Positions 1 to 8,290 of a stretch of 19,699 nt of DNA are shown one piece after another (within the stretch, counting starts at the first letter, position 1; the number at the start of each line of letters is the position of its first letter). Source of the stretch: Patescibacteria group bacterium. GTDB lineage: Bacteria > Patescibacteriota > Minisyncoccia > Phycocordibacterales > UBA12445. The stretch covers positions 1 through 19,699 of the forward strand of contig JAKLHJ010000008.1 of assembly GCA_022710205.1 (NCBI GenBank). The letters are read 5' to 3'. Made by a program: the position numbers and the translations under genes. The notes beneath the pieces were generated by a model, which saw nothing but the letters and a program-made list of their open reading frames with translations, was not told the origin of the DNA and made no database searches.

Positions 1-288
1 TGTGAGAAAGACGGCGCCACACTGGAAGAGATCGAAAAATTATTGAGAGACGGCGTTCCTGCGGTAGTGTATTTCATAGAGCCATCCGAGGATGAGCACC
101 ATTATGCAGTCGTGACCGGCCTCACGGACAAAGAAATTGTTCTCGCGGACCCTTGGAACGGAGCGGATTTTCGAATGATGAGAGACGAGTTTGAGAAAAG
201 ATGGTATGGATACGAGGACGAGAAGAACAGGTGGCTCCTCGCCGTATATAATGAACCATTTTGCGGATGCAATTGTGACAAAAAATAA
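1..288 (+). CDS. C39-like (papain-like) peptidase domain protein, 3' end only
   Basis: The reading frame is open from base 1, so the gene begins outside the window and only about 95 C-terminal residues are present. The stretch HHYAVVTGLTDKEIVLADPW looks like the second half of a C39-type cysteine peptidase fold: the catalytic His lies in HYAVVTG and the Asp/Asn partner in LADPWNG, followed by a region (FRMMRDEFEKRW) typical of the Peptidase_C39_2 group. The catalytic Cys would lie upstream and cannot be checked. C39 domains cleave double-glycine leaders in bacteriocin exporters, but stand-alone C39_2 proteins are mostly of unknown substrate. The tail is Cys-rich (FCGCNCDKK), which is odd and could bind metal. 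A strong terminator follows directly. The family call is moderate; the substrate is unknown. Confidence 0.6.
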   Translation, partial: CEKDGATLEEIEKLLRDGVPAVVYFIEPSEDEHHYAVVTGLTDKEIVLADPWNGADFRMMRDEFEKRWYGYEDEKNRWLLAVYNEPFCGCNCDKK

Positions 289-294
289 AAATAG

Positions 295-321
295 GCGCGC
301 AATGAGGCGCGTCTTTTTTTT
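295..321 (+). terminator. Rho-independent terminator after the C39-like gene
   Basis: Stem GCGCGC (295-300) pairs with GCGCGT (307-312) across a six-base loop and is followed by a run of eight T. It ends the partial peptidase transcript and lies immediately before the promoter of the PAP2 gene. Confidence 0.85.
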
Positions 322-336
322 GGATCAAAAATCAGC

Positions 337-342
337 TATAAT
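337..342 (+). promoter_or_regulatory. -10 box of the PAP2 gene, apparently leaderless
   Basis: A perfect TATAAT lies 9 nt before the ATG at 352, so transcription should start at or one or two bases before the start codon. No Shine-Dalgarno sequence is present between them. The -35 region falls in the T-run of the preceding terminator and has no clear consensus. Confidence 0.6.
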
Positions 343-351
343 CGTAATATT

Positions 352-1002
352 ATGAAAACATTTGATAATAAAAAGCTGTTTATCTTCACCCTTGCGATTA
401 TTTCGCTCGGTTTTGTGTATGGGGACTTCATTTCCGGACTAGACTACGATTTTGACAATCTCCTTAGCAGTATTAGGACGCCCGCCGGCACGACCATTTT
501 CGGCTACTTGACGCTTTTGGGAGACAAATACTTCCTAGGGGTTTTGAGCATCCTGCTTTCTCTCTTTATTTATAAATACTGGTCTAAGGACACGTTTTTG
601 CTAAAGGTATTTTGGGCCGCGTTTATAATGAACACGCTTTCCGGCCTCGTCATAAAGTATATGGTGGGCAGGGACAGGCCGCTCGGAGCGGAGGTTCTGG
701 AGGGTTATACATATTCATTCCCAAGCGGGCACGCTACGACAGCATTTTTCTTGTATGGATTTATTGCGATAATTCTCTTTAATATGAGAGATATCGGAAA
801 GAAGAAGCGATATGCCGCGACTGCGTTTTTTGTGTCGCTCTTTCTTCTCGTAGGTTTCAGCCGTTTGTATCTCGGTGTGCATTTCTTGAGCGACGTTTTG
901 GGCGGATATATTATCGGATGGTTCTGGCTCAATTTCCTGATATCTTTTTTCAATGAAATTTCTAGAGACCAGGCGTCAAGTGTGGTCAAGGTGGTGTCCT
1001 AG
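352..1002 (+). CDS. PAP2-family membrane phosphatase
   Basis: A 216-residue integral membrane protein with the full three-part acid phosphatase signature: KX6RP at residues 102-110 (K102, R109, P110), PSGH at 124-127, and SRX5HX3D at 170-181 (S170, R171, H177, D181). About five hydrophobic segments surround these motifs, as in lipid phosphatases of the PAP2/BacA-like group. Family members dephosphorylate undecaprenyl pyrophosphate, phosphatidylglycerophosphate or phosphatidate at the outer face of the membrane. In this organism recycling of the undecaprenyl carrier is a reasonable guess, given murJ and a polymerase-like gene nearby, but the substrate cannot be read from sequence. The length is usual for the family. 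The start is fixed by the -10 box 9 nt upstream. No other gene is in its transcription unit. Confidence 0.88.
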   Translation: MKTFDNKKLFIFTLAIISLGFVYGDFISGLDYDFDNLLSSIRTPAGTTIFGYLTLLGDKYFLGVLSILLSLFIYKYWSKDTFLLKVFWAAFIMNTLSGLVIKYMVGRDRPLGAEVLEGYTYSFPSGHATTAFFLYGFIAIILFNMRDIGKKKRYAATAFFVSLFLLVGFSRLYLGVHFLSDVLGGYIIGWFWLNFLISFFNEISRDQASSVVKVVS

Positions 1003-1092
1003 ATTCCTTGCTCCGATTTTAGCCTTAAAAATACTTGATATTTCGGCGGGGTTTTTGATTTAAAAATAAATCTGTTTCAGAACGATTTTTTT

Positions 1093-1124
1093 AGCGCTTT
1101 ATCCACAGCGCTTTTTATTTTTTT
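1093..1124 (+). terminator. Terminator hairpin with a DnaA-box-like loop
   Basis: AGCGCT at 1093-1098 pairs with AGCGCT at 1107-1112 and is followed by TTTTTATTTTTTTT. It lies about 90 nt after the PAP2 stop. The loop and adjoining base spell TTATCCACA (1099-1107), identical to the strong bacterial DnaA box. Confidence 0.7.
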
Positions 1125-1243
1125 AAATTGATTTGAACTAAAATGAAAACATTATTAGAGATATTATTTTTCCGACAAAATTTTTTATATAAAAAAGTTC
1201 ACAAAAATTATTAAAAATTTTTTGAAGGATAAATCAAAACAAC
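1113..1243 (+). promoter_or_regulatory. AT-rich leader of nrdJ
   Basis: This gap is very AT-rich and should hold the nrdJ promoter. A TTGATT at 1128-1133 is a possible -35, but no convincing -10 stands out. A GAAGGA at about 1223-1228 is the best ribosome-binding candidate, though its 14-nt spacing to the ATG is long. I see no NrdR box pair and no cobalamin riboswitch, either of which might have been expected upstream of a B12-dependent reductase. Confidence 0.4.
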
Positions 1244-3559
1244 ATGCCAGAAGAAAAAAAGACGACGAAGAAGAAGCCGGCGAAAATGCCGACAAAGATG
1301 GTTAAGAGGGACGGAACTATTGTTGATTTTGATATAAAAAGAATTACGAACGCCATATCCAAGGCGATGGAAGCCGCGCATGAAGGCAAGGAAGAGGATG
1401 CCAGATTTGTGGCGCACGGAGTCGTGAAAGAATTGGCCAAAATGATAGCCGATGACAAGGACTATATCCCGACCGTTGAAGACACGCAGGATCTCATAGA
1501 GAACGAGCTTATCATGATGAGCTTCCCGAAGACCGCCAAGGCATTCATTATATATAGAGAGAAGAGGGCCGAGCTTAGGCGCCAGACGGGTGTCGTGGTG
1601 AATGAGGAGGTCCGCACGCTTGTGAATGAAAGCAAGAAATACTTCAGAAACTCGCTATCAGAGTTCGTGTTTTACAGCTCTTACTCAAAGTGGATACCGG
1701 ATAAGGGGAGACGAGAGACATGGCTCGAGACTGTTGGAAGATATTTGGAATTTATGGAGGAGAATCTCGGCAAGAAACTTTCGCGAGATGAATACGAGGA
1801 GATCAGAGAATATATGCTCTCGATGAAGACGCTCGGCTCGATGAGACTTTTGTGGGCCGCGGGCAAGGCCGCCAAATCTACGAACGTCGCCGCTTACAAC
1901 TGCGCATTCGTCGCTCCGAAGTGCTGGCAGGATTTCGGCGAGATAATGTATGTCCTCATGTGCGGGACGGGAATCGGATTTTCGGTTGAGAGGCAGAACG
2001 TGGAGATGTTGCCGATAATCAAGAGACAGAACGGCAAGAAGGTGCCAAAACATTTTGTAGAAGACAGCAAGGAGGGCTGGGCCAACGCTTTTGTGCTCGG
2101 GCTTAATACTTGGGCGGAAGGAGGAGACATTGAATTCGATTATTCTAAAGTAAGGCCTCAGGGTGCGAGACTCGCTACGATGGGAGGCAGGGCATCCGGT
2201 CCGGAGCCGCTCAAGGCGCTACTCGATTTTGCCAGAGGAAAGATGATCTCAAGGCAGGGCAGACACTTAACGACACTCGACGTGCACGATATTGTCTGCA
2301 AGACAGGCGAGGTGGTGGTGATGGGCGGAGTAAGGAGAAGCGCGCTTATATCTCTTTCAGAATTGGACGATCCGGAAATGCGAGACGCGAAGAGCGGGCA
2401 GTTCTTCTTGGCTCATCCTGAGAGAAGCATGGCGAACAACTCTGTTGTGTATAACGACAAGCCGACCGTCGTGCAGTTCTTGGAAGAGTGGCTCAGCTTG
2501 ATGAAATCCGGTTCGGGAGAAAGAGGAATTTTCAACAGGGGAAGCCTATCAAAGCAGATGCCGGAGAGAAGGTGGAAATTGTTTGAAAAAGATTCTTATG
2601 ATAGCGGTATCAATCCGTGCGGAGAAATTATTTTGAAATCAAAGCAGTTCTGCAACTTGAGCGAAATAGTCGCCAGAAAAGAAGACACAGAAAAGACATT
2701 GATAGAGAAGGCGAGGATTGCGGCCATTTTGGGGACATATCAGGCCACCCTCACGAAGTTCCCATATCTTTCCAGGGAGTGGAAGAAAAATTGCGAAGAC
2801 GAGGCGCTCCTCGGAGTATCTATCACGGGCCAGTGGGATTGTAAGGCGGTCCGAGATCCGAAGACCCTTGAGAAGATGAGGGAGATGGTAATAGAGACGA
2901 ACAAGAAATACGCGAAGAGGTTTGGAATAAATCAGTCCGCGGCCGCTACGTGCGTGAAGCCGTCCGGCAACGGTTCACAGCTCTTTGATTCTTCTTCGGG
3001 ATGTCATCCAAGGCACTCAAAATATTATATAAGGAGGGTTAGAGTAGAGAACCACAACCCGCTGTTTATGATGCTCCGGGATATGGGCGTGCCTCATGCT
3101 CCGGAAGTCGGACAGGACGAAAGCAACGCGAAGACATATGTATTGGAATTCCCTATCAAGTCTCCTGAGGGCGCGATATTCAAGAACGACCTCTCTGCGA
3201 TAGACCAGCTCGAATATTGGAAGACATTGAAGACGCATTACACGGAGCACAACCCTTCGGTAACGATATCGGTCAGCAACGGGGAGTGGCTCAAGGTGGG
3301 TAGCGCTGTTTACGAGAACTGGGACATTGTCGGAGGGCTTTCTTTCTTGCCTCGAGATGAGCACGTTTATAGATTGGCTCCATACGAGACGATTACGGAA
3401 GAGGAATACAAGAAGCGCGCCGCGGCTTTCCCTGAGATAGATTTCTCCAAGCTGGTGCTCTATGAATACGACGACCAGACGAAAGGTTCAAAAGAGCTTG
3501 CTTGCACAGCCGGTCTTTGCGAGATAGAGCCGTTGCCTACTCCGGGGACAAAGAAATAA
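1244..3559 (+). CDS. nrdJ: Adenosylcobalamin-dependent ribonucleoside-triphosphate reductase (class II)
   Basis: This 771-residue enzyme reduces ribonucleoside triphosphates to deoxyribonucleotides using a cobalamin-generated thiyl radical. An ATP-cone occupies roughly residues 18-110 (begins MVKRDGTIVDFD). The catalytic barrel carries NPCGE at 457-461, whose Cys459 should be the thiyl-radical residue with Asn457 and Glu461 as partners. Cys220 (AAYNC) and Cys470 (FCNLSE) are the redox pair. The C-terminal shuttle pair CTAGLC is at 754-759. Spacing matches the monomeric Lactobacillus-type RTPR rather than the dimeric NrdJ of other bacteria, but that prototype, as I recall it, lacks an N-terminal ATP-cone. 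The first 20 residues are Lys-rich. The gene is a single unit, ended by the bidirectional hairpin at 3587. It should allow dNTP synthesis with or without oxygen, provided B12 is salvaged. Confidence 0.93.
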   Translation: MPEEKKTTKKKPAKMPTKMVKRDGTIVDFDIKRITNAISKAMEAAHEGKEEDARFVAHGVVKELAKMIADDKDYIPTVEDTQDLIENELIMMSFPKTAKAFIIYREKRAELRRQTGVVVNEEVRTLVNESKKYFRNSLSEFVFYSSYSKWIPDKGRRETWLETVGRYLEFMEENLGKKLSRDEYEEIREYMLSMKTLGSMRLLWAAGKAAKSTNVAAYNCAFVAPKCWQDFGEIMYVLMCGTGIGFSVERQNVEMLPIIKRQNGKKVPKHFVEDSKEGWANAFVLGLNTWAEGGDIEFDYSKVRPQGARLATMGGRASGPEPLKALLDFARGKMISRQGRHLTTLDVHDIVCKTGEVVVMGGVRRSALISLSELDDPEMRDAKSGQFFLAHPERSMANNSVVYNDKPTVVQFLEEWLSLMKSGSGERGIFNRGSLSKQMPERRWKLFEKDSYDSGINPCGEIILKSKQFCNLSEIVARKEDTEKTLIEKARIAAILGTYQATLTKFPYLSREWKKNCEDEALLGVSITGQWDCKAVRDPKTLEKMREMVIETNKKYAKRFGINQSAAATCVKPSGNGSQLFDSSSGCHPRHSKYYIRRVRVENHNPLFMMLRDMGVPHAPEVGQDESNAKTYVLEFPIKSPEGAIFKNDLSAIDQLEYWKTLKTHYTEHNPSVTISVSNGEWLKVGSAVYENWDIVGGLSFLPRDEHVYRLAPYETITEEEYKKRAAAFPEIDFSKLVLYEYDDQTKGSKELACTAGLCEIEPLPTPGTKK

Positions 3560-3586
3560 GAATAAATTTTTGTAGAAATGAAAAGA

Positions 3587-3608
3587 CCGCACTTTCGTGC
3601 GGATTTTT
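3587..3608. terminator. Bidirectional terminator between nrdJ and rnpB
   Basis: CCGCAC (3587-3592), TTTC loop, GTGCGG (3597-3602), then ATTTTT on the plus strand and TCTTTT on the minus strand. It serves the convergent nrdJ (+) and RNase P RNA (-) transcripts. Confidence 0.85.
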
Positions 3609-3611
3609 CAT

Positions 3612-3945
3612 GTTCTGTGCCCGTAAGCCGAATTCTGTTTCGATAATTATTTATCTGGTCCTTGCATTACTGCAGGGATCTAGCGGCACTCCGATATCCG
3701 AAGATACCAGTACGGCCTTGCACTCAGGTAAGGATTTTGCCGTTTCACCCTCTTTATTTCTAAAGAGATACACCCTAGAAAATGACTTGCGCCACCTTTT
3801 GGGGTGGATATCGATTTTCATCAATATCCGTCACTGTTCGCACCTCGGCGATTACTCGCGATGGGGATTACCCACTACCATTTAATGAGCGTTCGGACTT
3901 TCCTCCCGGCCCTTTTCGGGGACGAGCAATTATCCGGCACAGGCA
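3612..3945 (-). ncRNA. rnpB: RNase P RNA, bacterial class A-like
   Basis: This catalytic RNA matures tRNA 5' ends. Read on the minus strand it contains the universal CR-I word GGAGGAAAGTCCG (complement of 3894-3906), a GGGTGAAACGG word in the middle (CR-II/III region), and ACAGAATTCGGCTTA near the 3' end (CR-V, complement of 3624-3638). The ends close as P1: CTGTGCC (complement of 3936-3942) pairs with GGCACAG (complement of 3615-3621). About 330 nt is a usual length. A good promoter lies just upstream and the shared hairpin at 3587-3608 terminates it. Exact ends are estimated from P1 and the promoter, within a few bases. Confidence 0.93.
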
Positions 3946-3950
3946 AATAT

Positions 3951-3979
3951 ATATTAACAGACAAAAATGGAATTGTCTA
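3951..3979 (-). promoter_or_regulatory. rnpB promoter
   Basis: On the minus strand TAGACA (complement of 3974-3979) and TAATAT (complement of 3951-3956) are separated by exactly 17 nt, placing transcription start at about 3943-3945, at the 5' side of P1. Confidence 0.7.
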
Positions 3980-4050
3980 GTTTGTATCGGTGGTGTTAAA
4001 TATTAAAATTAGACTTATATTAGCGAATCTATTAATAATTTTATAAAAAA

Positions 4051-6504
4051 ATGAACAAGTCTATCGTTGACGAAAAGTCGGCCGCTTCTGATTCTCAGCA
4101 AGAAAAAATTTTTGTTCCGAGGGAGTTATCAACGATGGAAAAAATATCTTTTTGGATATTAATGGCATGTTCTTTTTTGTTGCCGATATTTGTCTACGAG
4201 CCGTTCTCCGGCTTCACTCCTGATTTCAGCAAGAAGGCCGTTCTGTTTTGCGGTGCGATACTCTCGTTTTTGTTTTGGATTTTAGCAAGATTTGAAGACG
4301 GCAAAATATCTATTCCGGGGGGCTTGTTTATAAAGGGCTCCGCGGCTCTACTCGCGGCGTTCGTTGCGTCTTCTTTCGCCGCAGGAGAGACGGGCAGGAG
4401 TTTCTACAACTCTGTTTTTGGATCTAGTTTTGACACCGACACTTTGTCAGTATTTTTGGCGGCGTTTTCTTTGATGTTTCTATCGTCTATATATTTCCAG
4501 AGTATAAAGAGGCTTTCTTATTTTTATACGGCGTTATTTTTCTCATTCCTTATCGTCTTTGTGGCTGAAGCGGCTCACTTATATATGGGAGGCACGTTGA
4601 TACCGGGCCAAGGCGCCGTCGCGAACCTTATCGGCAAGTGGGACGACCTCGGAATCTTCTTCGGTCTTTGTGCGGCGATGTCTCTCGCGGCGATAGAGTT
4701 GATGCATCTTAATCTTAACTCAAAGATATTTGTTTGGTTTGTGCTTCTTGCTTCTCTCTTTTCTGTCGCGGTAGTCAATTATTCCGCGATATGGATGATT
4801 CTCGGTGTAACCTCGCTTCTCATTCTTGTATATGCGATTTTTTACAACGGCAACAAGACTTCCGTCGGGTCGCCTATGTCAAATATTTGGTCTCGGCCTT
4901 CATTCTTTATCATTTTGATTTGCGCCGCTCTTTCTTTTAATATGTCCGGTTTTTCTCTTTTGTGGAATCCCCAGACGAAGATAAGCGAGACTTTGTCTAA
5001 GTATAATATTGTAAATATGGATGTAAGGCCCTCTCTCGAGACAACGCTTGATGTGGCCAAGAACACATACAAAGACGGGTGGACAAAGACTCTTTTTGGC
5101 GTAGGTCCGAATAATTTTTCCGGGCAGTGGTTGAAATTTAAGCCGACGGTGGTGAATGACACAATCTTTTGGAACGTAGATTTCAATATGGGTATCGGCC
5201 GCATACCATCTTACTTCATAACGCTTGGCCTTTTGGGTGTCTTGGCTTGGATATTTTTCCTCGGGTCTATATTTTATCTCGGATTTAAGACGGTGCTATA
5301 TTCGGATATACCGAAGTCTTCCAGATTTATCGTTTTTGTTTCTCTGTCATCCGCAATATATCTATGGCTATTCTCTCTGGTGTATGTTCCGGACACGGTC
5401 ATCTTCGCCCTTTCATTTATCGTCACGGGCGTGCTCGTCTCATCTCTTGTGCGAGCACACGCGATACAGAATATCGAATTTTCTTTCTTGAAAGATCCGC
5501 GGCTAGGATTTGTTTCGGTGCTCATTTTGGTGGTGCTTGTAGTTTCCGGTGTGTCCGGCGGGTATTCTGTCTATAATAAATTCTTGTCTAATTATTTTTA
5601 TCAAAGAAGTTTGTCCACCCTCAATTCTTCCGGAGATTTTGATAAGGCTCTCGCGGATGTGAAATTGGCGCTAGAACGCGACGCGCAGGATACATATTAT
5701 AGAAGCATTTCCGAGATCAACTTGGCCAAATTGAATAAATTTATTTCAGAAAAGAGAACGATGGATAAGGAATCCGTGACACTCGTTCAACAGATAATTG
5801 TGAATGCCTCCGCGGCGGCAAGAGATGCGATAAAACTGAACGATTCAAATTACCTGAACTGGATTGCTTTGGGTAGAGTAGGGGAAGCTGTAATTCCCCT
5901 CGGATCCGTGATTGACGGCTCTTATGAATTGGCTTCCGATTCTTACAAAAAAGCGTTGGAGTTAAATCCTAAGAACCCGACAATACTTTTGAATTTGGCC
6001 CGTTTAGAGATTGCCAACAAGAATGTAAAACAAGCGAAAGAGTATCTCGGGAAGGCGCTTGAATTAAAGAGCAACTTTACCGCCGCTCTGTATCTCTTGT
6101 CTCAGATAGAGGCTAGCGAGGGTAATCTTGCCGGAGCTATAAGCAAGGCTGAGCGTGCTTATCTATTCGCGCCGGATGATCTCGGTGTCCTGTTCCAGCT
6201 CGGATTCCTCAAGTTCACGAGTAAAGATTACGAGGGGGCCATAACCGCACTTGAAAGAGCGGAATCTATAAATCCTCAATATTCGAACGCAAAATATTTC
6301 TTGGGATTGAGCTACGCAAAAGTCGGCGAGAACAGCAAGGCGCTCAAAGAATTCAGAGACATCAGTGCGCTGAACCCCGAGAACGAAGAAATAAAAAGCA
6401 TCATAAATAATCTTTTGCAGGGTAAAGATCCGTTTGCCGCCGCAGTGTCCGCAAAAACCGGCGCCACCAAGAAAGGCGGCTTGCCTGTTAAAGAGGTGGA
6501 ATAA
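4051..6504 (+). CDS. O-antigen ligase/polymerase-like membrane protein with C-terminal TPR repeats
   Basis: An 817-residue two-part protein. Residues 1 to about 505 hold a cytoplasmic tail and roughly a dozen hydrophobic segments, with a long extracytoplasmic loop (about 325-385) between late segments, the layout of Wzy/WaaL/O-antigen ligase proteins. From about 515 to 795 come TPR units, clearest in ASDSYKKALELNPKNP, AKEYLGKALELKSNF, AISKAERAYLFAPDD, AITALERAESINPQ and ALKEFRDISALNPE. The C-terminal tail is Lys/Ala-rich and disordered. Fusions of this kind are common in Patescibacteria and are presumed to polymerise or ligate surface glycans, with the TPR part as scaffold. murJ follows after 10 nt, supporting an envelope role. 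The start has no Shine-Dalgarno (A/T-only leader). The exact reaction is unknown. Confidence 0.75.
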   Translation: MNKSIVDEKSAASDSQQEKIFVPRELSTMEKISFWILMACSFLLPIFVYEPFSGFTPDFSKKAVLFCGAILSFLFWILARFEDGKISIPGGLFIKGSAALLAAFVASSFAAGETGRSFYNSVFGSSFDTDTLSVFLAAFSLMFLSSIYFQSIKRLSYFYTALFFSFLIVFVAEAAHLYMGGTLIPGQGAVANLIGKWDDLGIFFGLCAAMSLAAIELMHLNLNSKIFVWFVLLASLFSVAVVNYSAIWMILGVTSLLILVYAIFYNGNKTSVGSPMSNIWSRPSFFIILICAALSFNMSGFSLLWNPQTKISETLSKYNIVNMDVRPSLETTLDVAKNTYKDGWTKTLFGVGPNNFSGQWLKFKPTVVNDTIFWNVDFNMGIGRIPSYFITLGLLGVLAWIFFLGSIFYLGFKTVLYSDIPKSSRFIVFVSLSSAIYLWLFSLVYVPDTVIFALSFIVTGVLVSSLVRAHAIQNIEFSFLKDPRLGFVSVLILVVLVVSGVSGGYSVYNKFLSNYFYQRSLSTLNSSGDFDKALADVKLALERDAQDTYYRSISEINLAKLNKFISEKRTMDKESVTLVQQIIVNASAAARDAIKLNDSNYLNWIALGRVGEAVIPLGSVIDGSYELASDSYKKALELNPKNPTILLNLARLEIANKNVKQAKEYLGKALELKSNFTAALYLLSQIEASEGNLAGAISKAERAYLFAPDDLGVLFQLGFLKFTSKDYEGAITALERAESINPQYSNAKYFLGLSYAKVGENSKALKEFRDISALNPENEEIKSIINNLLQGKDPFAAAVSAKTGATKKGGLPVKEVE

Positions 6505-6514
6505 TTCGCTATAG

Positions 6515-8203
6515 ATGGTTCAAAAGATCTTAAAAATTCTCAATTGGGAAGTCGGCGGTTTGCATGAAGCGGCTTTTTTGCTCGGGGTGTCGGCTCTGTC
6601 TTCACAAGTATTGGCGCTTCTTCGAGATAGGCTATTGGCGAGCACTTTTGGCGCCAGCCGTTCTCTCGATATTTATTATGCTTCTTTCCGCGTGCCCGAC
6701 CTCATCTTTATTTCCGTCGGCTCCTTCCTCGCCGTGACGGTAATAATACCGATGATTATCCAAAAAATAGAGGACGACAAAGACAACGGCTTTTGCAACG
6801 CGCGAGAATTTTTGAGCCAAATATTGACCGTTTTTTCCCTGACGATGGTCGTGACGAGCGCGGTCGCCTTCACTCTTATGCCGAAGTTATCCGGGCTCAT
6901 AACTCCCGGTTTTGATGCCGAATCGACAAAGTCCGCGGTGTTGCTTTCCCGAATCTTGCTTCTCTCGCCGTTTTTCCTGGGACTTTCTAACTTATTGGGA
7001 AGCGTGACGCAGGCATTTAAGAAATTTTTTGTTTACGCTCTCAGCCCTCTTTTTTACAACCTCGGCATTATTATCGGTATAGTATTTTTGTATCCTATAT
7101 TCGGTCTCCCGGGGCTTGCTATGGGTGTCGCGCTCGGGGCTTTTATGCACTTTGCAATACAGATCCCTGTTGTTGTGAAGACGGGAATGTTCCCAACGTT
7201 TTCGCTCAACATTGATTTCAAAGAAATAAAGAAAGTTTCTACGCTGTCTTTTCCGAGGACACTTGCGCTCGGCATAAATCAGCTGGCTATAATGTTCCTT
7301 GTTGCGGAGGGGTCTTTTATGAAGGCCGGTTCCATTTCTATTTTTAATTTTTCTTACAATTTGCAGTCGGTGCCGCTTGCGGTCATCGGGGTTAGCTATT
7401 CGGTGGCGGCTTTGCCCGAGATGAGCAGGATCTTTTCAAAGAAAAATATTTCCGAGTTTGTTGAATATATAGAGGGGGCGTTCAATCACATAATTTTCTG
7501 GTCTTTGCCGATAACCGTTCTCTTCATCGTGCTCCGCGCGCAGATAGTGAGGACCATATTGGGCGCGGGAATGTTCAGCTGGAACGACACGAGGCTCACG
7601 ATTGCGGCGCTCGCCATATTCGCGCTGTCTGTTATCGCGCAAAATCTCATACAGCTCCTCGATAGGGTTTATTATGCGACGGGGCACACGATAAAGCCGG
7701 TTATGGCGAAAATCGTTTCATCCATTCTCATAATCGTCTTGGCGTATTTCTTCGTTGATGTGTTTAATTCAAACAACCTCATTAGGTCCACGCTCGAATT
7801 TGTTTTGCGAGTAGGGGACGTGGAGGGCACAGAGATACTCATGCTTCCGCTTGCTTTTTCTTTGGGAACAATGTTCAACCTGATATCTCTTTTCATTATG
7901 TTCATTCTTGATTTCGATACATTCTCAAAGAAATTTATGACCACTATTTTGCAAGTCGGCGGTTCATCGCTCGTGATGGGGTTCGTTTCGTATTGGCTTC
8001 TCGGTCAGATATCACTTCTTTTTGAAATAGACACTTTGTGGGAAATATTCTTGCAGGGTTTTGTCGCCGGTATCTTGGGTATATGCGTGCACCTCATCAT
8101 TTTGAAACTTATTAAAAGCTCGGAGTTCCTGGAGATAGAGAGGTCCTTGCGCAAGAAGTTCTGGAAAACTGAAACGGTCATTCCAAACCCTGAAGTTATA
8201 TAA
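6515..8203 (+). CDS. murJ: Lipid II flippase MurJ (MVF family)
   Basis: A 562-residue polytopic membrane protein of the MOP/MVF superfamily, which flips lipid II across the membrane for peptidoglycan synthesis. The N-terminal signature is clear: RDRLLASTFGAS followed by DIYYASFRVPDLIF, then the GSFLAVTVIIPMI segment in place of the GAFSxAFVP motif. Later come the conserved LFYNLGIIIG and LPGLAMGVALGA segments. About 14 transmembrane segments fit the length, somewhat longer than the roughly 510 residues of the E. coli protein. It begins 10 nt after the TPR protein stop and must be cotranscribed with it. The start ATG has a purine-rich AGAGGTGG about 20 nt upstream, too far for a normal Shine-Dalgarno. 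The family is certain. Some members export other lipid-linked glycans, so the partner gene could mean a polysaccharide role. Confidence 0.9.
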   Translation: MVQKILKILNWEVGGLHEAAFLLGVSALSSQVLALLRDRLLASTFGASRSLDIYYASFRVPDLIFISVGSFLAVTVIIPMIIQKIEDDKDNGFCNAREFLSQILTVFSLTMVVTSAVAFTLMPKLSGLITPGFDAESTKSAVLLSRILLLSPFFLGLSNLLGSVTQAFKKFFVYALSPLFYNLGIIIGIVFLYPIFGLPGLAMGVALGAFMHFAIQIPVVVKTGMFPTFSLNIDFKEIKKVSTLSFPRTLALGINQLAIMFLVAEGSFMKAGSISIFNFSYNLQSVPLAVIGVSYSVAALPEMSRIFSKKNISEFVEYIEGAFNHIIFWSLPITVLFIVLRAQIVRTILGAGMFSWNDTRLTIAALAIFALSVIAQNLIQLLDRVYYATGHTIKPVMAKIVSSILIIVLAYFFVDVFNSNNLIRSTLEFVLRVGDVEGTEILMLPLAFSLGTMFNLISLFIMFILDFDTFSKKFMTTILQVGGSSLVMGFVSYWLLGQISLLFEIDTLWEIFLQGFVAGILGICVHLIILKLIKSSEFLEIERSLRKKFWKTETVIPNPEVI

Positions 8204-8248
8204 AAAAACACGCGGGGCGCGGCGCCAAACAAAAAACGAAAACAGCCC

Positions 8249-8277
8249 TTGTTCTTCGGGGCTTTAACATATATATT
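8249..8277 (+). promoter_or_regulatory. lepA promoter, with a weak hairpin for murJ
   Basis: TTGTTC (8249-8254) and TATATT (8272-8277) with a 17-nt spacer predict a start of transcription near 8284, about 7 nt before the ATG at 8291. The same stretch holds a weak stem AGCCC (8244-8248) / GGGCT (8259-8263) followed by TTT, which may partly terminate the murJ transcript. This argues against the upstream TTG at 8249 as a start codon. Confidence 0.55.
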
Positions 8278-8290
8278 AGATGGACAATAC

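Noticed and set aside
1003..1243. Cobalamin riboswitch or NrdR boxes upstream of nrdJ
   Set aside because: Searched by eye for the B12-box and for paired ACAC-AT-rich-GTGT boxes; neither is present.
3502..4006. Overlapping open frames on the plus strand after nrdJ
   Set aside because: They lie over the RNase P RNA gene, which is firmly identified on the opposite strand; their translations show no protein features.
8249..8290. TTG start giving LepA 14 extra residues
   Set aside because: The stretch carries a -35/-10 promoter with a predicted start downstream of the TTG, and the added residues are not part of the LepA family.
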